Translations under genes and position numbers: made by a program
Part shown: positions 6,246 to 12,968 of the stretch, one piece after another
Position numbering within the stretch: the first letter of the stretch is position 1
Layout: every line of letters starts with the position of its first letter
The notes under the pieces: generated by a model
What the model was told of the DNA's origin: nothing
What the model saw: the letters and a program-made list of their open reading frames with translations, nothing else
The model's database searches: none
Source: a virus
IMG/VR virus record: IMGVR_UViG_3300033149_002637
Location: 1 to 46,005 of that record
Strand: one strand, 5' to 3'
DNA: 46,005 bases

Positions 6246-6530
6246 TTACTGTCCTCCGTCTAGGTATTCAAAAAGCTTTGGGTGAATCTCTCGCGCCTTT
6301 GCCTCACTTATACGCTTGCAGCAATCGCGCACATAGGAAAAAGTGCAGGTGCTGAACATGACTGGTGAATTAGGCAGATCATAGACTCCTGCGACACATT
6401 CGTATCTAGGAGGGGTGCCTAGAAGAAATGTGTTCAAAGGATTTTCTGGGATTAGAACTGCAACTACAGTTCCAATCGACTCCTTGCGTTTCGATGTTTT
6501 GTACTGCTCATAGAATCGCAAACCTTTCAC
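6246..6530 (-). CDS. Hypothetical protein, 94 residues
   Basis: GTG at 6530 with AAAGGAG at seven bases. Begins KGLRFYEQYKTSKRKES, then a hydrophobic strand (GTVVAVLIPE) and a paired-cysteine region (STCTFSYVRDCCKRI). Sits one base before the next gene. Not recognised. Confidence 0.7.
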   Translation of the reverse strand: MKGLRFYEQYKTSKRKESIGTVVAVLIPENPLNTFLLGTPPRYECVAGVYDLPNSPVMFSTCTFSYVRDCCKRISEAKAREIHPKLFEYLDGGQ

Positions 6531-6542
6531 TATGTGCTCCTT

Positions 6543-7178
6543 TCAGAACGCTGCTTGTAGGGCTACATTTAGATTTTCTGTTACATCTTCTCGAAGAGTG
6601 TCAAGGTCATAAAAGCCCCAGCAAGAGTCTACTGGTGTATCGCTGTCATCAAGTATAGTGTACCCATATACCTCACCACGTAAAAACGTATCATATGTAT
6701 TCACCTCATTGATGAGCATCCGCTTTACTTGTGCTCTGCGCTTTGCACTAACTCTTTTACACGACCATTCTTTGCGTACATCCTCCAGGGTCACATAGAT
6801 GTAGCCAACTTGTCCAGAGTCCCATGGAGATGAGAAAGGTTTGGTGTGCATTGTTATGCCAGAATGGTCGTAGAGAAACAATGGAAGCATTATAACTTCC
6901 TGCTCAAGTACCCGCTCCATTGCTTTCTGATACAGGTCTTGGAACAAGTCAGCAGATTTCTGTAATGCAGCTTCTGTGACTCTGTTGCTCCAATACTCCA
7001 ATCTATTGGAGGTGTCCAAGCTTTCAGCCAGAGATTCGAGCCATTCTTCTGGTGGCTCATTTGGCTGCTCATCACCAAGAACATATCTCTTGTGCCAGCA
7101 AACCATTGTACCAAGATTGTCATCCTCTCTTGGTGATTCAGGGGAATTATCCCGCTCGATTTTGATGGTGAACTCCAT
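6543..7178 (-). CDS. Conserved phage protein with CWHKRYxLGDEQP motif, 211 residues
   Basis: ATG at 7178 after GGAGGT. The segment VCWHKRYVLGDEQP near residue 27, followed by a proline/glutamate-rich helix (PPEEWLESLAESL) and a later YDHSGITMHTKPFSSPWDSG with GYIYVTLEDVRKEW, is a combination I associate with an uncharacterised protein seen in many unrelated phages. The C-terminus (EVYGYTILDD ... DSCWGFYDLD) carries another conserved-looking block. No known catalytic motif. First gene after the hairpin at 7221-7250. Confidence 0.78.
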   Translation of the reverse strand: MEFTIKIERDNSPESPREDDNLGTMVCWHKRYVLGDEQPNEPPEEWLESLAESLDTSNRLEYWSNRVTEAALQKSADLFQDLYQKAMERVLEQEVIMLPLFLYDHSGITMHTKPFSSPWDSGQVGYIYVTLEDVRKEWSCKRVSAKRRAQVKRMLINEVNTYDTFLRGEVYGYTILDDSDTPVDSCWGFYDLDTLREDVTENLNVALQAAF

Positions 7179-7220
7179 TTTGTGACCTCCTTATTGAATG
7201 TGTGCAAATGGTTTCCATAT

Positions 7221-7250
7221 AAAAGACCCCCTCATAAGAGGGGGTCTTTT
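7221..7250. terminator. Bidirectional-looking intrinsic hairpin
   Basis: 13-bp perfect stem (AAAAGACCCCCTC, 7221-7233) with ATAA tetraloop and the complementary arm 7238-7250 ending in TTTT. On the - strand it follows the gene ending at 7298, with a second partial copy (TCAAAAGACCCTC) just before it. Confidence 0.78.
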
Positions 7251-7297
7251 GAGAGGGTCTTTTGATGCGGAATGGATTGTCTGCGTTTTATTTTTGG

Positions 7298-7939
7298 CTA
7301 AAGCCAGTCACGGAATCTTGGTCGCAGACGATCATATCCGCTGCTACTTTTGTCAGCAAGGAGTTCTTTGCGAATTTCTTCTATGTCAATTGGTTGTGGG
7401 CGCAGCCAGACATCATATAGAGTTGTGAATGGATCAAACAGCGCAGTGAATACAATGTCAAGATGGTGTTCGTGCGCCCAAGTAATGAGCTTTCTTGGAT
7501 CGTCATTCTGTCCTGGGTGCAGACCGTACTCCAAATCTGCAATGGCAAATGTAAAGCCATACTTGGGTGGCCTGAGCACACAATTGACTGCATGCCCTTT
7601 CATTGCTTGGTCTGCAAGCCAAGTAAAATACGCAGGTGCATTTGCTTCTGCGCATTCATTGCAGAAGATTTCTCCATTGTCTAAATCCAGCCAGAAATCT
7701 TCTGCAACTAGGGAGGATGGTCTTGTGCAAATTACGTCGCCACACCCACTGCATGTGGTATAGCTGTCGCTAAAACCCCAACGAGCAGAATTTCCAAGAG
7801 CGGAAATAGCCTCACCAAAAAGTGGGTCACTTGTTGGGTCAGTACCATCCATGCCGACAATAACAAAGTCATTGCCTTTGTACATAGCAATGAAACACCC
7901 ATGTTCTGTGAGCCAGCCAACCGCTTTATCTTTGTTCAC
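7298..7939 (-). CDS. Hypothetical protein with a zinc-ribbon-like cysteine set, 213 residues
   Basis: GTG at 7939 preceded by three consecutive AAAGG units that serve as ribosome site. Cysteines at CSGCGDVIC (about residues 63-71) and CNEC (about 93-96) form a C-x2-C ... C-x2-C zinc ribbon, separated by a strand pattern (FWLDLDNGEIF). The C-terminal half (HPGQNDDPRKLITWAHEHHL) looks alpha/beta. It closes the 9676-to-7298 operon, followed by the hairpin at 7221-7250. Function unknown. Confidence 0.75.
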   Translation of the reverse strand: MNKDKAVGWLTEHGCFIAMYKGNDFVIVGMDGTDPTSDPLFGEAISALGNSARWGFSDSYTTCSGCGDVICTRPSSLVAEDFWLDLDNGEIFCNECAEANAPAYFTWLADQAMKGHAVNCVLRPPKYGFTFAIADLEYGLHPGQNDDPRKLITWAHEHHLDIVFTALFDPFTTLYDVWLRPQPIDIEEIRKELLADKSSSGYDRLRPRFRDWL

Positions 7940-7964
7940 TGTTGATTTTCCTTTCCTTTCCTTT

Positions 7965-8342
7965 CTAGTGGAGCAAATGGTCTAAAGCCCATGTGTGAGC
8001 TATTAGTTCTTTAGCACAGAATAGTGCGTCATCGTAACTATTGGAGCAGAACGTGCAGTGTGCATCTGTATCCTCGCGATAGATACAAGCTAAACCGACC
8101 TCATCTTGTGAAATCCATAGTCTGACGACGCCAACATTTTGCACGGCCAACTGATATGGTCTTTGTCCAAGACGTACGTCTTTTCCTATAAGAATGTAGG
8201 GGCCTTGATATTGATCAAACGGTTGTAGTGTGGCGTCATAGCCAAGCTCTTGCAGACCTCGTACAATGTGAGCGTGCAATTCCCAAACATTGCCGTCATT
8301 GTCTTTGCCATTTTGATTGATGTGTAGCATTTCACCTGTCAT
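7965..8342 (-). CDS. Hypothetical protein, 125 residues
   Basis: The open frame reaches 8435 but the upstream part overlaps the zinc-ribbon gene; the ATG at 8342 is preceded by AAGGAG about 11 bases away and is preferred. Sequence is alpha/beta-like (LHAHIVRGLQELGYDATLQP, PYILIGKDVRLG, VVRLWISQDEVGLACIY) with a Cys-Thr-Phe-Cys pair and a C-terminal AKELIAHTWALDHLLH helix. Not recognised. Confidence 0.7.
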   Translation of the reverse strand: MTGEMLHINQNGKDNDGNVWELHAHIVRGLQELGYDATLQPFDQYQGPYILIGKDVRLGQRPYQLAVQNVGVVRLWISQDEVGLACIYREDTDAHCTFCSNSYDDALFCAKELIAHTWALDHLLH

Positions 8343-8359
8343 GTTCTCTCTGTTCTCCT

Positions 8360-8575
8360 TTATTCTTTGTTCTTCAAACGCCAATATTTGGCGATTTTCA
8401 GTTCCTCTTCCCAAGTTGCGCCACATGTTAGGCATGTTACTTTTCTGAAGATTACGTTTGGGTATACGCTAACTTCTGCTGCCCTACATATGTCACTTGA
8501 TTTGCAGCTCGGACATAGGTCTCCATCTGCTTTGGTGAAGTCTCTTTGTGACATTGACCTTTTTTCGCTTGTCAT
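8360..8575 (-). CDS. Small zinc-ribbon protein, 71 residues
   Basis: ATG at 8575 overlaps the previous stop as ATGA. Two cysteine pairs, CPSCKSSDI and CLTCGATWEEELK, spaced by a beta-hairpin of about 22 residues, form a zinc ribbon covering nearly the whole protein. The C-x2-C-GA-x-WEE-x-LK signature is shared with the N-terminus of the larger protein at 9179-9676, three genes upstream, so the two are paralogues. Possible role in nucleic-acid binding or transcription takeover (inference from fold). Confidence 0.78.
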   Translation of the reverse strand: MTSEKRSMSQRDFTKADGDLCPSCKSSDICRAAEVSVYPNVIFRKVTCLTCGATWEEELKIAKYWRLKNKE

Positions 8576-8772
8576 GATGCGACCTCTATTTCTTTCCTCC
8601 ATGCATCAATAACATTCTCTAGTGTAACAAGCGCATTCATAATGTCGCGGCGTACACTCGTTGGTGGTGTGTATTTTCCTTCTATTTCTCCTCTCACCTG
8701 TGCTGCATTGACGTGATATTTTGCGTCGATTAAAGAAACGGTTGCTTCAATCAGATTCTCTTCACAAGTCAT
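8572..8772 (-). CDS. Small helical protein, 66 residues
   Basis: ATG at 8772 overlaps the preceding stop as ATGA. Composition is helical (ENLIEATVSLIDAKYHVNAA and MNALVTLENVIDAWRKEIE) with a short proline turn between the two helices (YTPPTS). No motif recognised. Coupled on both sides within the operon. Confidence 0.68.
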   Translation of the reverse strand: MTCEENLIEATVSLIDAKYHVNAAQVRGEIEGKYTPPTSVRRDIMNALVTLENVIDAWRKEIEVAS

Positions 8773-9182
8773 GTTTTGACCTCCGTCATCCCCATGCTCT
8801 CAAACCATTCGTAAATCTCGATTAGCAAATCTTTGTCATCTCCTACTAGTTCCACATATGCTCCATCAAACCAATCCAGGAACCAATATTCAATGCGCCA
8901 ATGTTTGGGGAAGAATCTGAATTCATCTTGTGGCCCACCACAAGAAAGCTGATAACGATAGTAGCCCTCCTGTTGATCCCTGAAAGTATTTGGTGCAATC
9001 CAATCAAAGGAAAGGCCATAGTCGAAAATGCTACCGAGATCATTCGTTGTCGTTGCTGTCGCTGTGTCTATTTCTTCTTCTTCTTCGCCTGCACAATATC
9101 TAGTCCAGAGTTCGTGCAGGTCTTGTATACGACCATCAAATTCTGCTGGTAGTCTTTCAGCACATGTTGGTGTCGTTGTCAT
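8769..9182 (-). CDS. Hypothetical acidic phage protein, 137 residues
   Basis: ATG at 9182 overlaps the upstream stop as ATGA. An acidic run (GEEEEEIDTATATTT) precedes a conserved-looking aromatic block: FDYGLSFDWIAP, GYYRYQLSCGGPQDEFRFF, then IEYWFLDWFDGA. This arrangement resembles small uncharacterised proteins carried by many actinobacterial and environmental phages. No catalytic motif; very acidic (DNA-mimic-like charge) so an anti-host role is conceivable but unproven. Confidence 0.72.
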   Translation of the reverse strand: MTTTPTCAERLPAEFDGRIQDLHELWTRYCAGEEEEEIDTATATTTNDLGSIFDYGLSFDWIAPNTFRDQQEGYYRYQLSCGGPQDEFRFFPKHWRIEYWFLDWFDGAYVELVGDDKDLLIEIYEWFESMGMTEVKT

Positions 9183-9676
9183 CCTGCATACTCCCTTCTG
9201 CTGGCGGTCAATAAATCGTGTACGGGAAGATTTTCTGCGCGTGAACGGTACGCAAAGAATTTTTCGTACCTTAGTTTATCGAGGTACTTTTCCCAGACGA
9301 GAAAGATTGGCGTGTTTCTGCCGTTAGATTGCCATTCTCTTGGACTGTATTCATCAGGATATGCAGGCATGTTTGCATCCCACCAAGTTGAATCGTGTGA
9401 TGGTGTCTTGGACATAAAATCGTCCATAAGTTTCAGTTGCTTTCTGATAGTGAGCAGGTCTAAGTGCCCACTATCTAAATTCGTGTAGCCTATGACTTTA
9501 AGTTTCTCCTCCCATTCTGCGCCGCAATGAGCACATTCGACACGTTGGTGTACAATTCCCAGCGTGAAAGTTCTGAGCGTGTGCTCTGTCCTAATTATGT
9601 CTTCAGATTCACAAAGAGGACATCTTGTAGGATTGTTTCTGTACTCCGCTTGTGAGATTCGCTCTCGCTCTGACAC
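9179..9676 (-). CDS. Zinc-ribbon protein with C-terminal extension, 165 residues
   Basis: GTG at 9676 after a GGGGGG ribosome site and a CA-rich leader (CGCACACACAAAAG). Residues about 19-57 (CPLCESEDI ... CAHCGAEWEEKLK) form a C-x2-C ... C-x2-C zinc ribbon matching the 71-residue protein at 8360-8575 almost position for position; residues 70-165 are a unique extension (LTIRKQLKLMDDFMSK, then a Trp/Pro-rich part). First gene of the operon running to 7298. Function unknown, probably nucleic-acid or protein binding. Confidence 0.78.
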   Translation of the reverse strand: MSERERISQAEYRNNPTRCPLCESEDIIRTEHTLRTFTLGIVHQRVECAHCGAEWEEKLKVIGYTNLDSGHLDLLTIRKQLKLMDDFMSKTPSHDSTWWDANMPAYPDEYSPREWQSNGRNTPIFLVWEKYLDKLRYEKFFAYRSRAENLPVHDLLTASRREYAG

Positions 9677-9718
9677 TTTACTGCCCCCCTTTTGTGTGTG
9701 CGGAACATTCTTTCCAAT

Positions 9719-9744
9719 AAAAAAGCCCTCTCCGAAGAGAGGGC
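9719..9744 (-). terminator. Intrinsic terminator
   Basis: 8-bp GC-rich stem (GCCCTCTC at 9725-9732, complement 9737-9744) with a tetraloop; on the - strand it is followed by six T (9724-9719). It lies between the gene ending at 9764 and the one starting at 9676. Confidence 0.8.
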
Positions 9745-9763
9745 AATTGTGGGAGCATCAGTT

Positions 9764-10063
9764 TTAGCAGGGCACAATCTCAAACGTTGCGCCCACTATT
9801 TTGCATCTGCGCATGAGTACACGCTTTGCGATTGACGCAGCTTCGCGCCATGTTCTGCCACTGCCAGTGGTGATGTAATAGTTGAGGTAGAAACAACCCC
9901 ATCGAATTGTGTGACCAGGGCCAGGGTGCTTGCCTTTTGGCTCGTCCAGATAATACTCCATCAGGTGTGGTGTGAATGTTCCACCACCTTTCTTGCCACC
10001 GTCCCAATAGCCATTTATTGGCTCAGGAAAAGTGACTGCCACTGCATACTGTTGCTCATTCAT
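9764..10063 (-). CDS. Hypothetical protein, 99 residues
   Basis: ATG at 10063 with GAGG seven bases upstream and an 8-base overlap with the previous gene. Glycine-rich start (INGYWDGGKKGGGTFTPHLM), then a beta-strand pattern (IRWGCFYLNYYITTGSG) and a basic helix (REAASIAKRVLMRRCK). Not recognised. Followed by a clear terminator. Confidence 0.7.
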   Translation of the reverse strand: MNEQQYAVAVTFPEPINGYWDGGKKGGGTFTPHLMEYYLDEPKGKHPGPGHTIRWGCFYLNYYITTGSGRTWREAASIAKRVLMRRCKIVGATFEIVPC

Positions 10064-10322
10064 AATTGGCCTCGTTTGCTTCGTCTCGTGCTATTCTCTC
10101 TGCATCTGCTACTGTTATTACGTGAGGATTATTTTCGCATGCAGGGGATGCTCCGAATAATGCGCCGCGCTTTGTGCGAAAAGGCCCCCATACTGCTGCA
10201 TATTTGTGGCCGTGGGTGTCTTTTGTGGGTAATACTTTGGACGAGAAGATTTCTCGCTTGGGTGCGTGCTTTGCTGCATTTAATCCTACGTACCAGTGGG
10301 AACGGGATCGTGTGCGTGTCAT
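10056..10322 (-). CDS. Possible internally initiated C-terminal product (88 residues)
   Basis: Within the KOW-like gene and in the same frame, ATG at 10322 is preceded by AATAAGGAGTCTGAA, an AAGGAG site at proper spacing. This would give the basic C-terminal domain by itself. The AAG GAG bases are also ordinary Lys-Glu codons, so chance is possible. Confidence 0.35.
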   Translation of the reverse strand: MTRTRSRSHWYVGLNAAKHAPKREIFSSKVLPTKDTHGHKYAAVWGPFRTKRGALFGASPACENNPHVITVADAERIARDEANEANYE

Positions 10323-10568
10323 TTCAGACTCCTTATTCGTTATTCTTTCGATATTATCTCGTAGTAAAGCTGCTGACCAAGATTGACCAATCTTGTCGAA
10401 TGTTACGCGCGTAAAAGTTCTGTTGTGAGTTGTGCTAGGCACTTTGAGATCAACAATGGTGCCTATATCACCAGGTTCAAACTCACAGAAAGGATTGCCA
10501 CCATAGTTACTATAATAGGCCTCCACAGAATGCTTGCATGTCACCTTGTCACCCTTTTTGTACTCCAC
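10056..10568 (-). CDS. KOW/SH3-like domain protein, 170 residues
   Basis: The frame is open to 10670 but the GTG at 10568 has AAGGAGG seven bases before it, so the longer form is rejected. Residues 2-60 (EYKKGDKVTCKHSVE, FEPGDIGTIVDLKVP, TRVTFDKIGQSW) show the turn-strand pattern of a KOW or SH3-like barrel. Residues from 83 form a second, basic domain (MTRTRSRSHWYVGLNAAKHA) ending in a helix VADAERIARDEA. An in-frame ATG at 10322 has its own AAGGAG, so the second domain may also be made alone. Nucleic-acid binding is plausible for both parts. Confidence 0.72.
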   Translation of the reverse strand: MEYKKGDKVTCKHSVEAYYSNYGGNPFCEFEPGDIGTIVDLKVPSTTHNRTFTRVTFDKIGQSWSAALLRDNIERITNKESEMTRTRSRSHWYVGLNAAKHAPKREIFSSKVLPTKDTHGHKYAAVWGPFRTKRGALFGASPACENNPHVITVADAERIARDEANEANYE

Positions 10569-10613
10569 TTTGGGCCTCCTTTTTGTGTGAGTGTGTGCGA
10601 AAAGATTCAGTAC

Positions 10614-10694
10614 AAGGCACATGATTGTTGCTGTACATGATTGTCGCTGCACATGGGTATTGCTGCGCATGATTGTCGCTATTCATGTGCCTTG
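10614..10694. repeat. Five-unit 16-bp tandem array bracketed by an 11-bp inverted repeat
   Basis: CATG recurs at exactly 16-base steps: 10620, 10636, 10652, 10668 and 10684. Units follow CATGATTGTYGCTGYR, with the third most diverged (CATGGGTATTGCTGCG). The array is closed by a perfect inverted repeat, CAAGGCACATG at its left edge (about 10613-10623) and CATGTGCCTTG at 10684-10694. It sits about 45 bases upstream of the GTG of the KOW-like gene, on the template for that gene's leader. Confidence 0.8.
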
Positions 10695-10947
10695 CACTAT
10701 TCCTTTGTCAACGATTGAGCGTTTTATAATAGCACTGCCCCACAGTGCTATATGCCGCTTGATTATTGATGTACTATCGGCTAATTGTATACTGCTGTGT
10801 ATTGCTGTATACTACTGTATACTACTGTTGTACCATTATGCTATTTGCTATCGCTAATGGGTTTGGAATGATTTACCTACTATTATTATATGTTATATCC
10901 CCAAATTCTAGGAATACCCATGTAGAAAGTTGTACTGTAAAGAATAG

Positions 10948-10978
10948 ACCATTTGGTGAGTTATTTACACCAAATGGT
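10948..10978. repeat. 11-bp perfect inverted repeat
   Basis: ACCATTTGGTG (10948-10958) and CACCAAATGGT (10968-10978), spacer nine bases. Operator-like geometry (centres 20 bases apart, about two helical turns). No T-run for termination. Confidence 0.55.
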
Positions 10979-11001
10979 AGGGTTGTGAACACTCTGCCTG
11001 G

Positions 11002-11048
11002 ATAATGGAGATATAATATATAATAATACTAATAATAATAATAATAAT
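11002..11048. repeat. AT-rich tract with (TAA)6
   Basis: A 47-base stretch almost free of G and C (GATATAATATATAATAATAC then six TAA units at 11030-11047). Possible DNA-unwinding element next to the repeat array; contains TATAAT on the + strand but no -35 or downstream + strand gene. Confidence 0.5.
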
Positions 11049-11224
11049 GAATTGTGTTTGCTTTCATCTCTTCACTCTCCCAATTTTGCAATATCAAAAG
11101 GATTTGCAACGAAAAGAGCTCTTATAGAGCTCGCCTACTTTCGATGCAGAAAATCGTGCCGACTGCCTGCTGGGGCGCATAATTCCCTGCCGTGGACTTG
11201 GGGAAATTTTGCGCTTTCATGTAA

Positions 11225-11252
11225 AAAGCGCCAGTCATGCGACTGGCGCTTT
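11225..11252 (-). terminator. Intrinsic terminator
   Basis: 12-bp stem (AAAGCGCCAGTC, 11225-11236) with ATGC loop and its complement 11241-11252; on the - strand it runs into a T-rich end. It lies 20 bases past the stop of the 109-residue zinc-ribbon gene. Confidence 0.82.
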
Positions 11253-11272
11253 ACTGACAGGGTTTGTGTTGG

Positions 11273-11602
11273 CTAGCGCGAGGTATCGATATAATTCGTG
11301 TGCAAGCAGTACGGGCAAGCTAGCGACAAGTATGCTCGACGTGATTGATTCGGCGTGATGCTATTCTCTCCGAATCTATGACCGCACGCCATGCAGAGAT
11401 AATGGCCGTGCAAGCTTCCGACTATTGGAGTCCAGGTTGCCATGTCATAGGGTTGCTTGGCTGGTGCAACCTGGTGCACATGTGCTTCCAGCCAGGCCAA
11501 CACCTTGCATAACTCAGTGCGTCGATTCGGATATTTGGTATAGTCAGTCTTTGCCATGGCCAGCGCATACGTAAAGGCATTACGCTGGTATGTTATGCTC
11601 AC
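11273..11602 (-). CDS. Small zinc-ribbon protein, 109 residues
   Basis: An ATG at 11608 touches the GGGAGG ribosome site, so the GTG at 11602 with six-base spacing is preferred. Residues about 70-100 carry CMACGHRFG and, 25 residues later, CPYCLHTN: a C-x2-C ... C-x2-C ribbon. The N-terminal part is helical (YALAMAKTDYTKYPNRRTEL, then a Leu/Ala helix ending EAHVHQ). Followed by a strong terminator, and preceded by another, leaving only about 70 bases for a promoter. Function unknown. Confidence 0.72.
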   Translation of the reverse strand: MSITYQRNAFTYALAMAKTDYTKYPNRRTELCKVLAWLEAHVHQVAPAKQPYDMATWTPIVGSLHGHYLCMACGHRFGENSITPNQSRRAYLSLACPYCLHTNYIDTSR

Positions 11603-11624
11603 AATCATCCTCCCTGACAGGCGA

Positions 11625-11654
11625 AAAGCCTTGCCGTTTGTGCGGCAAGGCTTT
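11625..11654 (-). terminator. Intrinsic terminator
   Basis: 12-bp stem AAAGCCTTGCCG (11625-11636) with complement 11643-11654 and a six-base loop, extended by an outer GGCG/CGCC pairing; T4 follows on the - strand. Lies between the gene ending at 11680 and the one starting at 11602. Confidence 0.78.
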
Positions 11655-11679
11655 GTGCGCCGTCTATTGTGCTGACTGC

Positions 11680-12054
11680 CTAGTCAAATGTTATATCCTC
11701 GGCAGTAATCACACTCGATTCGCTGGCAGCGATGGCATCGATCAAATGACCATCGGCCCAGGTTGCCGCGTCTGTATTGCCATCAGCATTGGCAGTATCA
11801 GTGACATAGCGCCATAGCCGTACGTCATCGGATTCAAGTGCTGCATTTGTACGTTCGCGAACGATCATAGCGACATACTCGGCTATGTCATTCACTGAAT
11901 ATAGTACAGTGCCATTGCTATTCTTGCCGTTGCGAATGTTGTGCTGATCTGCCCAATATGGACGCAGTAACGCTACTGCTCCTGATCCTTTGAGCAAAGC
12001 CTTGGCTTTGCTCACATTTACGAATCGATCAATCTTCCCTGACTTGCTGGCCAT
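11680..12054 (-). CDS. Hypothetical protein, 124 residues
   Basis: The frame is open to 12162, but that extension would read the dinucleotide repeat as a His-Thr run; the ATG at 12054 has AAGGAG and is chosen. Begins ASKSGKIDRFVNVSKAKALL, then a helix (NDIAEYVAMIVRERTNAALE) and an acidic Ala/Asp-rich C-terminus. No motif recognised. Its leader contains (CA)16 immediately before the ribosome site. Confidence 0.7.
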   Translation of the reverse strand: MASKSGKIDRFVNVSKAKALLKGSGAVALLRPYWADQHNIRNGKNSNGTVLYSVNDIAEYVAMIVRERTNAALESDDVRLWRYVTDTANADGNTDAATWADGHLIDAIAASESSVITAEDITFD

Positions 12055-12065
12055 GACATGCTCCT

Positions 12066-12102
<37 letters not shown>

Positions 12103-12158
12103 CAATCGACTAGATTCATGACATAGGCGACTCCTTGCGTTTGTGCGTGCCAGGATCA

Positions 12159-12416
12159 TCACCCTAGCTTCGTCATCTCTGCAAACACCTCATCTCTCTT
12201 GCGTGCAATGTAGCATACAGCGCAGGATTCTTCTAACCTAACAAGCTTGACTATCATACCTGCAATGTCCTTGGAGTCCAGCATATCTGTTGTGCATACT
12301 GCATCGAGCAACATCGCGAATGCTTGCCCTAGCTTTGATTCACCGAATTCAGCGTATAGGGCTTCCGAACTACGTGTGGTAGTAAGGCTGTCCTCCAGGT
12401 CTTTGAGCTTGCTCAC
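12159..12416 (-). CDS. Hypothetical helical protein, 85 residues
   Basis: GTG at 12416 preceded by GGGGG. Predicted mostly helical: KLKDLEDSLTTTRSSEALYA, GQAFAMLLDAVCTTDML, then a Cys-x2-Cys (ESCAVCYIARKRDEV) in the last helix. Not recognised. Second gene of the operon that starts at the promoter 12756-12784. Confidence 0.68.
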   Translation of the reverse strand: MSKLKDLEDSLTTTRSSEALYAEFGESKLGQAFAMLLDAVCTTDMLDSKDIAGMIVKLVRLEESCAVCYIARKRDEVFAEMTKLG

Positions 12417-12445
12417 CGTGAATCCCCCCGTTGTGCTTGTGCTAG

Positions 12446-12664
12446 CTATATGAACACTCGATCCCTTTGTGTTGGAGATATGCGATCAATCATATCGACT
12501 ATATCGCCATCGTCGACTGGAGTAACCCTTGGTACTAGCAGGCCTTGTGCTAATGCTTCCTCGAATTCGCGCATGCTCCTGTCCTCGTCCTGGAGTCCAG
12601 GATCAACGTCAAGCCCTAGCTTGGGCAAGACGTATACCGTGCGTCGTGACCTGTACGATTTCAT
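12446..12664 (-). CDS. Hypothetical small protein, 72 residues
   Basis: ATG at 12664 with AGGAGG at eight bases; the frame continues upstream through the (CA)n tract as a His-Thr run, which is rejected. Begins KSYRSRRTVYVLPKLGLDVD (basic), then an acidic middle (EDRSMREFEEAL) and DGDIVDMIDRISPTQRD. It is the first gene after the leftward early promoter. Function unknown. Confidence 0.7.
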   Translation of the reverse strand: MKSYRSRRTVYVLPKLGLDVDPGLQDEDRSMREFEEALAQGLLVPRVTPVDDGDIVDMIDRISPTQRDRVFI

Positions 12665-12675
12665 GTGAATCCTCC

Positions 12676-12712
<37 letters not shown>

Positions 12713-12755
12713 CAATACTGTTATCGGCAGTCAGTCAGCAAACTTGAGCAAGGCA

Positions 12756-12784
12756 AGTGTATAGCTAGTCGCGCAACCTGTCAA
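12756..12784 (-). promoter_or_regulatory. Leftward sigma70-like promoter of the early block
   Basis: - strand: -35 TTGACA (12784-12779, perfect), 17-base spacer, -10 TACACT (12761-12756). Transcript would start near 12749 and begin with the CA-repeat leader of the 72-residue gene. Confidence 0.72.
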
Positions 12785-12937
12785 ATTCGGAAAAAACACG
12801 TGTAGGCGTGCACGTGCAAACAGGATAGCCATGCGCTTGCGCTTGCACTGGCGAGGACGTGAATTGAAAATCGGCCCGTGCCCATGCCCATGCGCTTGTC
12901 CTCGCGCGTACCAAACAACATGCCCTGGTACACCTCA

Positions 12938-12968
12938 AAAAGTGGGGGGCAGGCTCTCTCCCACTTTT
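12938..12968. repeat. 9-bp stem-loop between the divergent promoters
   Basis: AAAAGTGGG (12938-12946) pairs with CCCACTTTT (12960-12968) across a 13-base loop. On the - strand the stem ends in a T-run, so it may stop leftward transcription leaking from the late side. Confidence 0.4.

Larger units (their letters stand above)
10569..11224. other. Intergenic control / possible origin region
   Basis: About 650 bases with no supported gene. From the - strand gene side outwards it holds: a CA-rich leader (10584-10599), the 16-bp repeat array (10614-10694), a TTGACA-like -35 (10711-10706, - strand) without a good -10, repeated TATACTACTG-type sequence (10785-10830), an 11-bp inverted repeat (10948-10978), an AT-rich stretch with (TAA)6 (11002-11048), and a 7-bp hairpin GAGCTCT/AGAGCTC (about 11116-11132). 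Iterated sites beside an AT-rich tract are the usual look of a replication origin or a multi-operator promoter. Confidence 0.5.

Noticed and set aside
10614-10694. CRISPR-like array
   Set aside because: The 16-base units are contiguous with no spacers, and no cas genes are present.
11100-11260. tRNA-like region before the terminator
   Set aside because: I could not fold a cloverleaf; there is no T-loop consensus at the right place.
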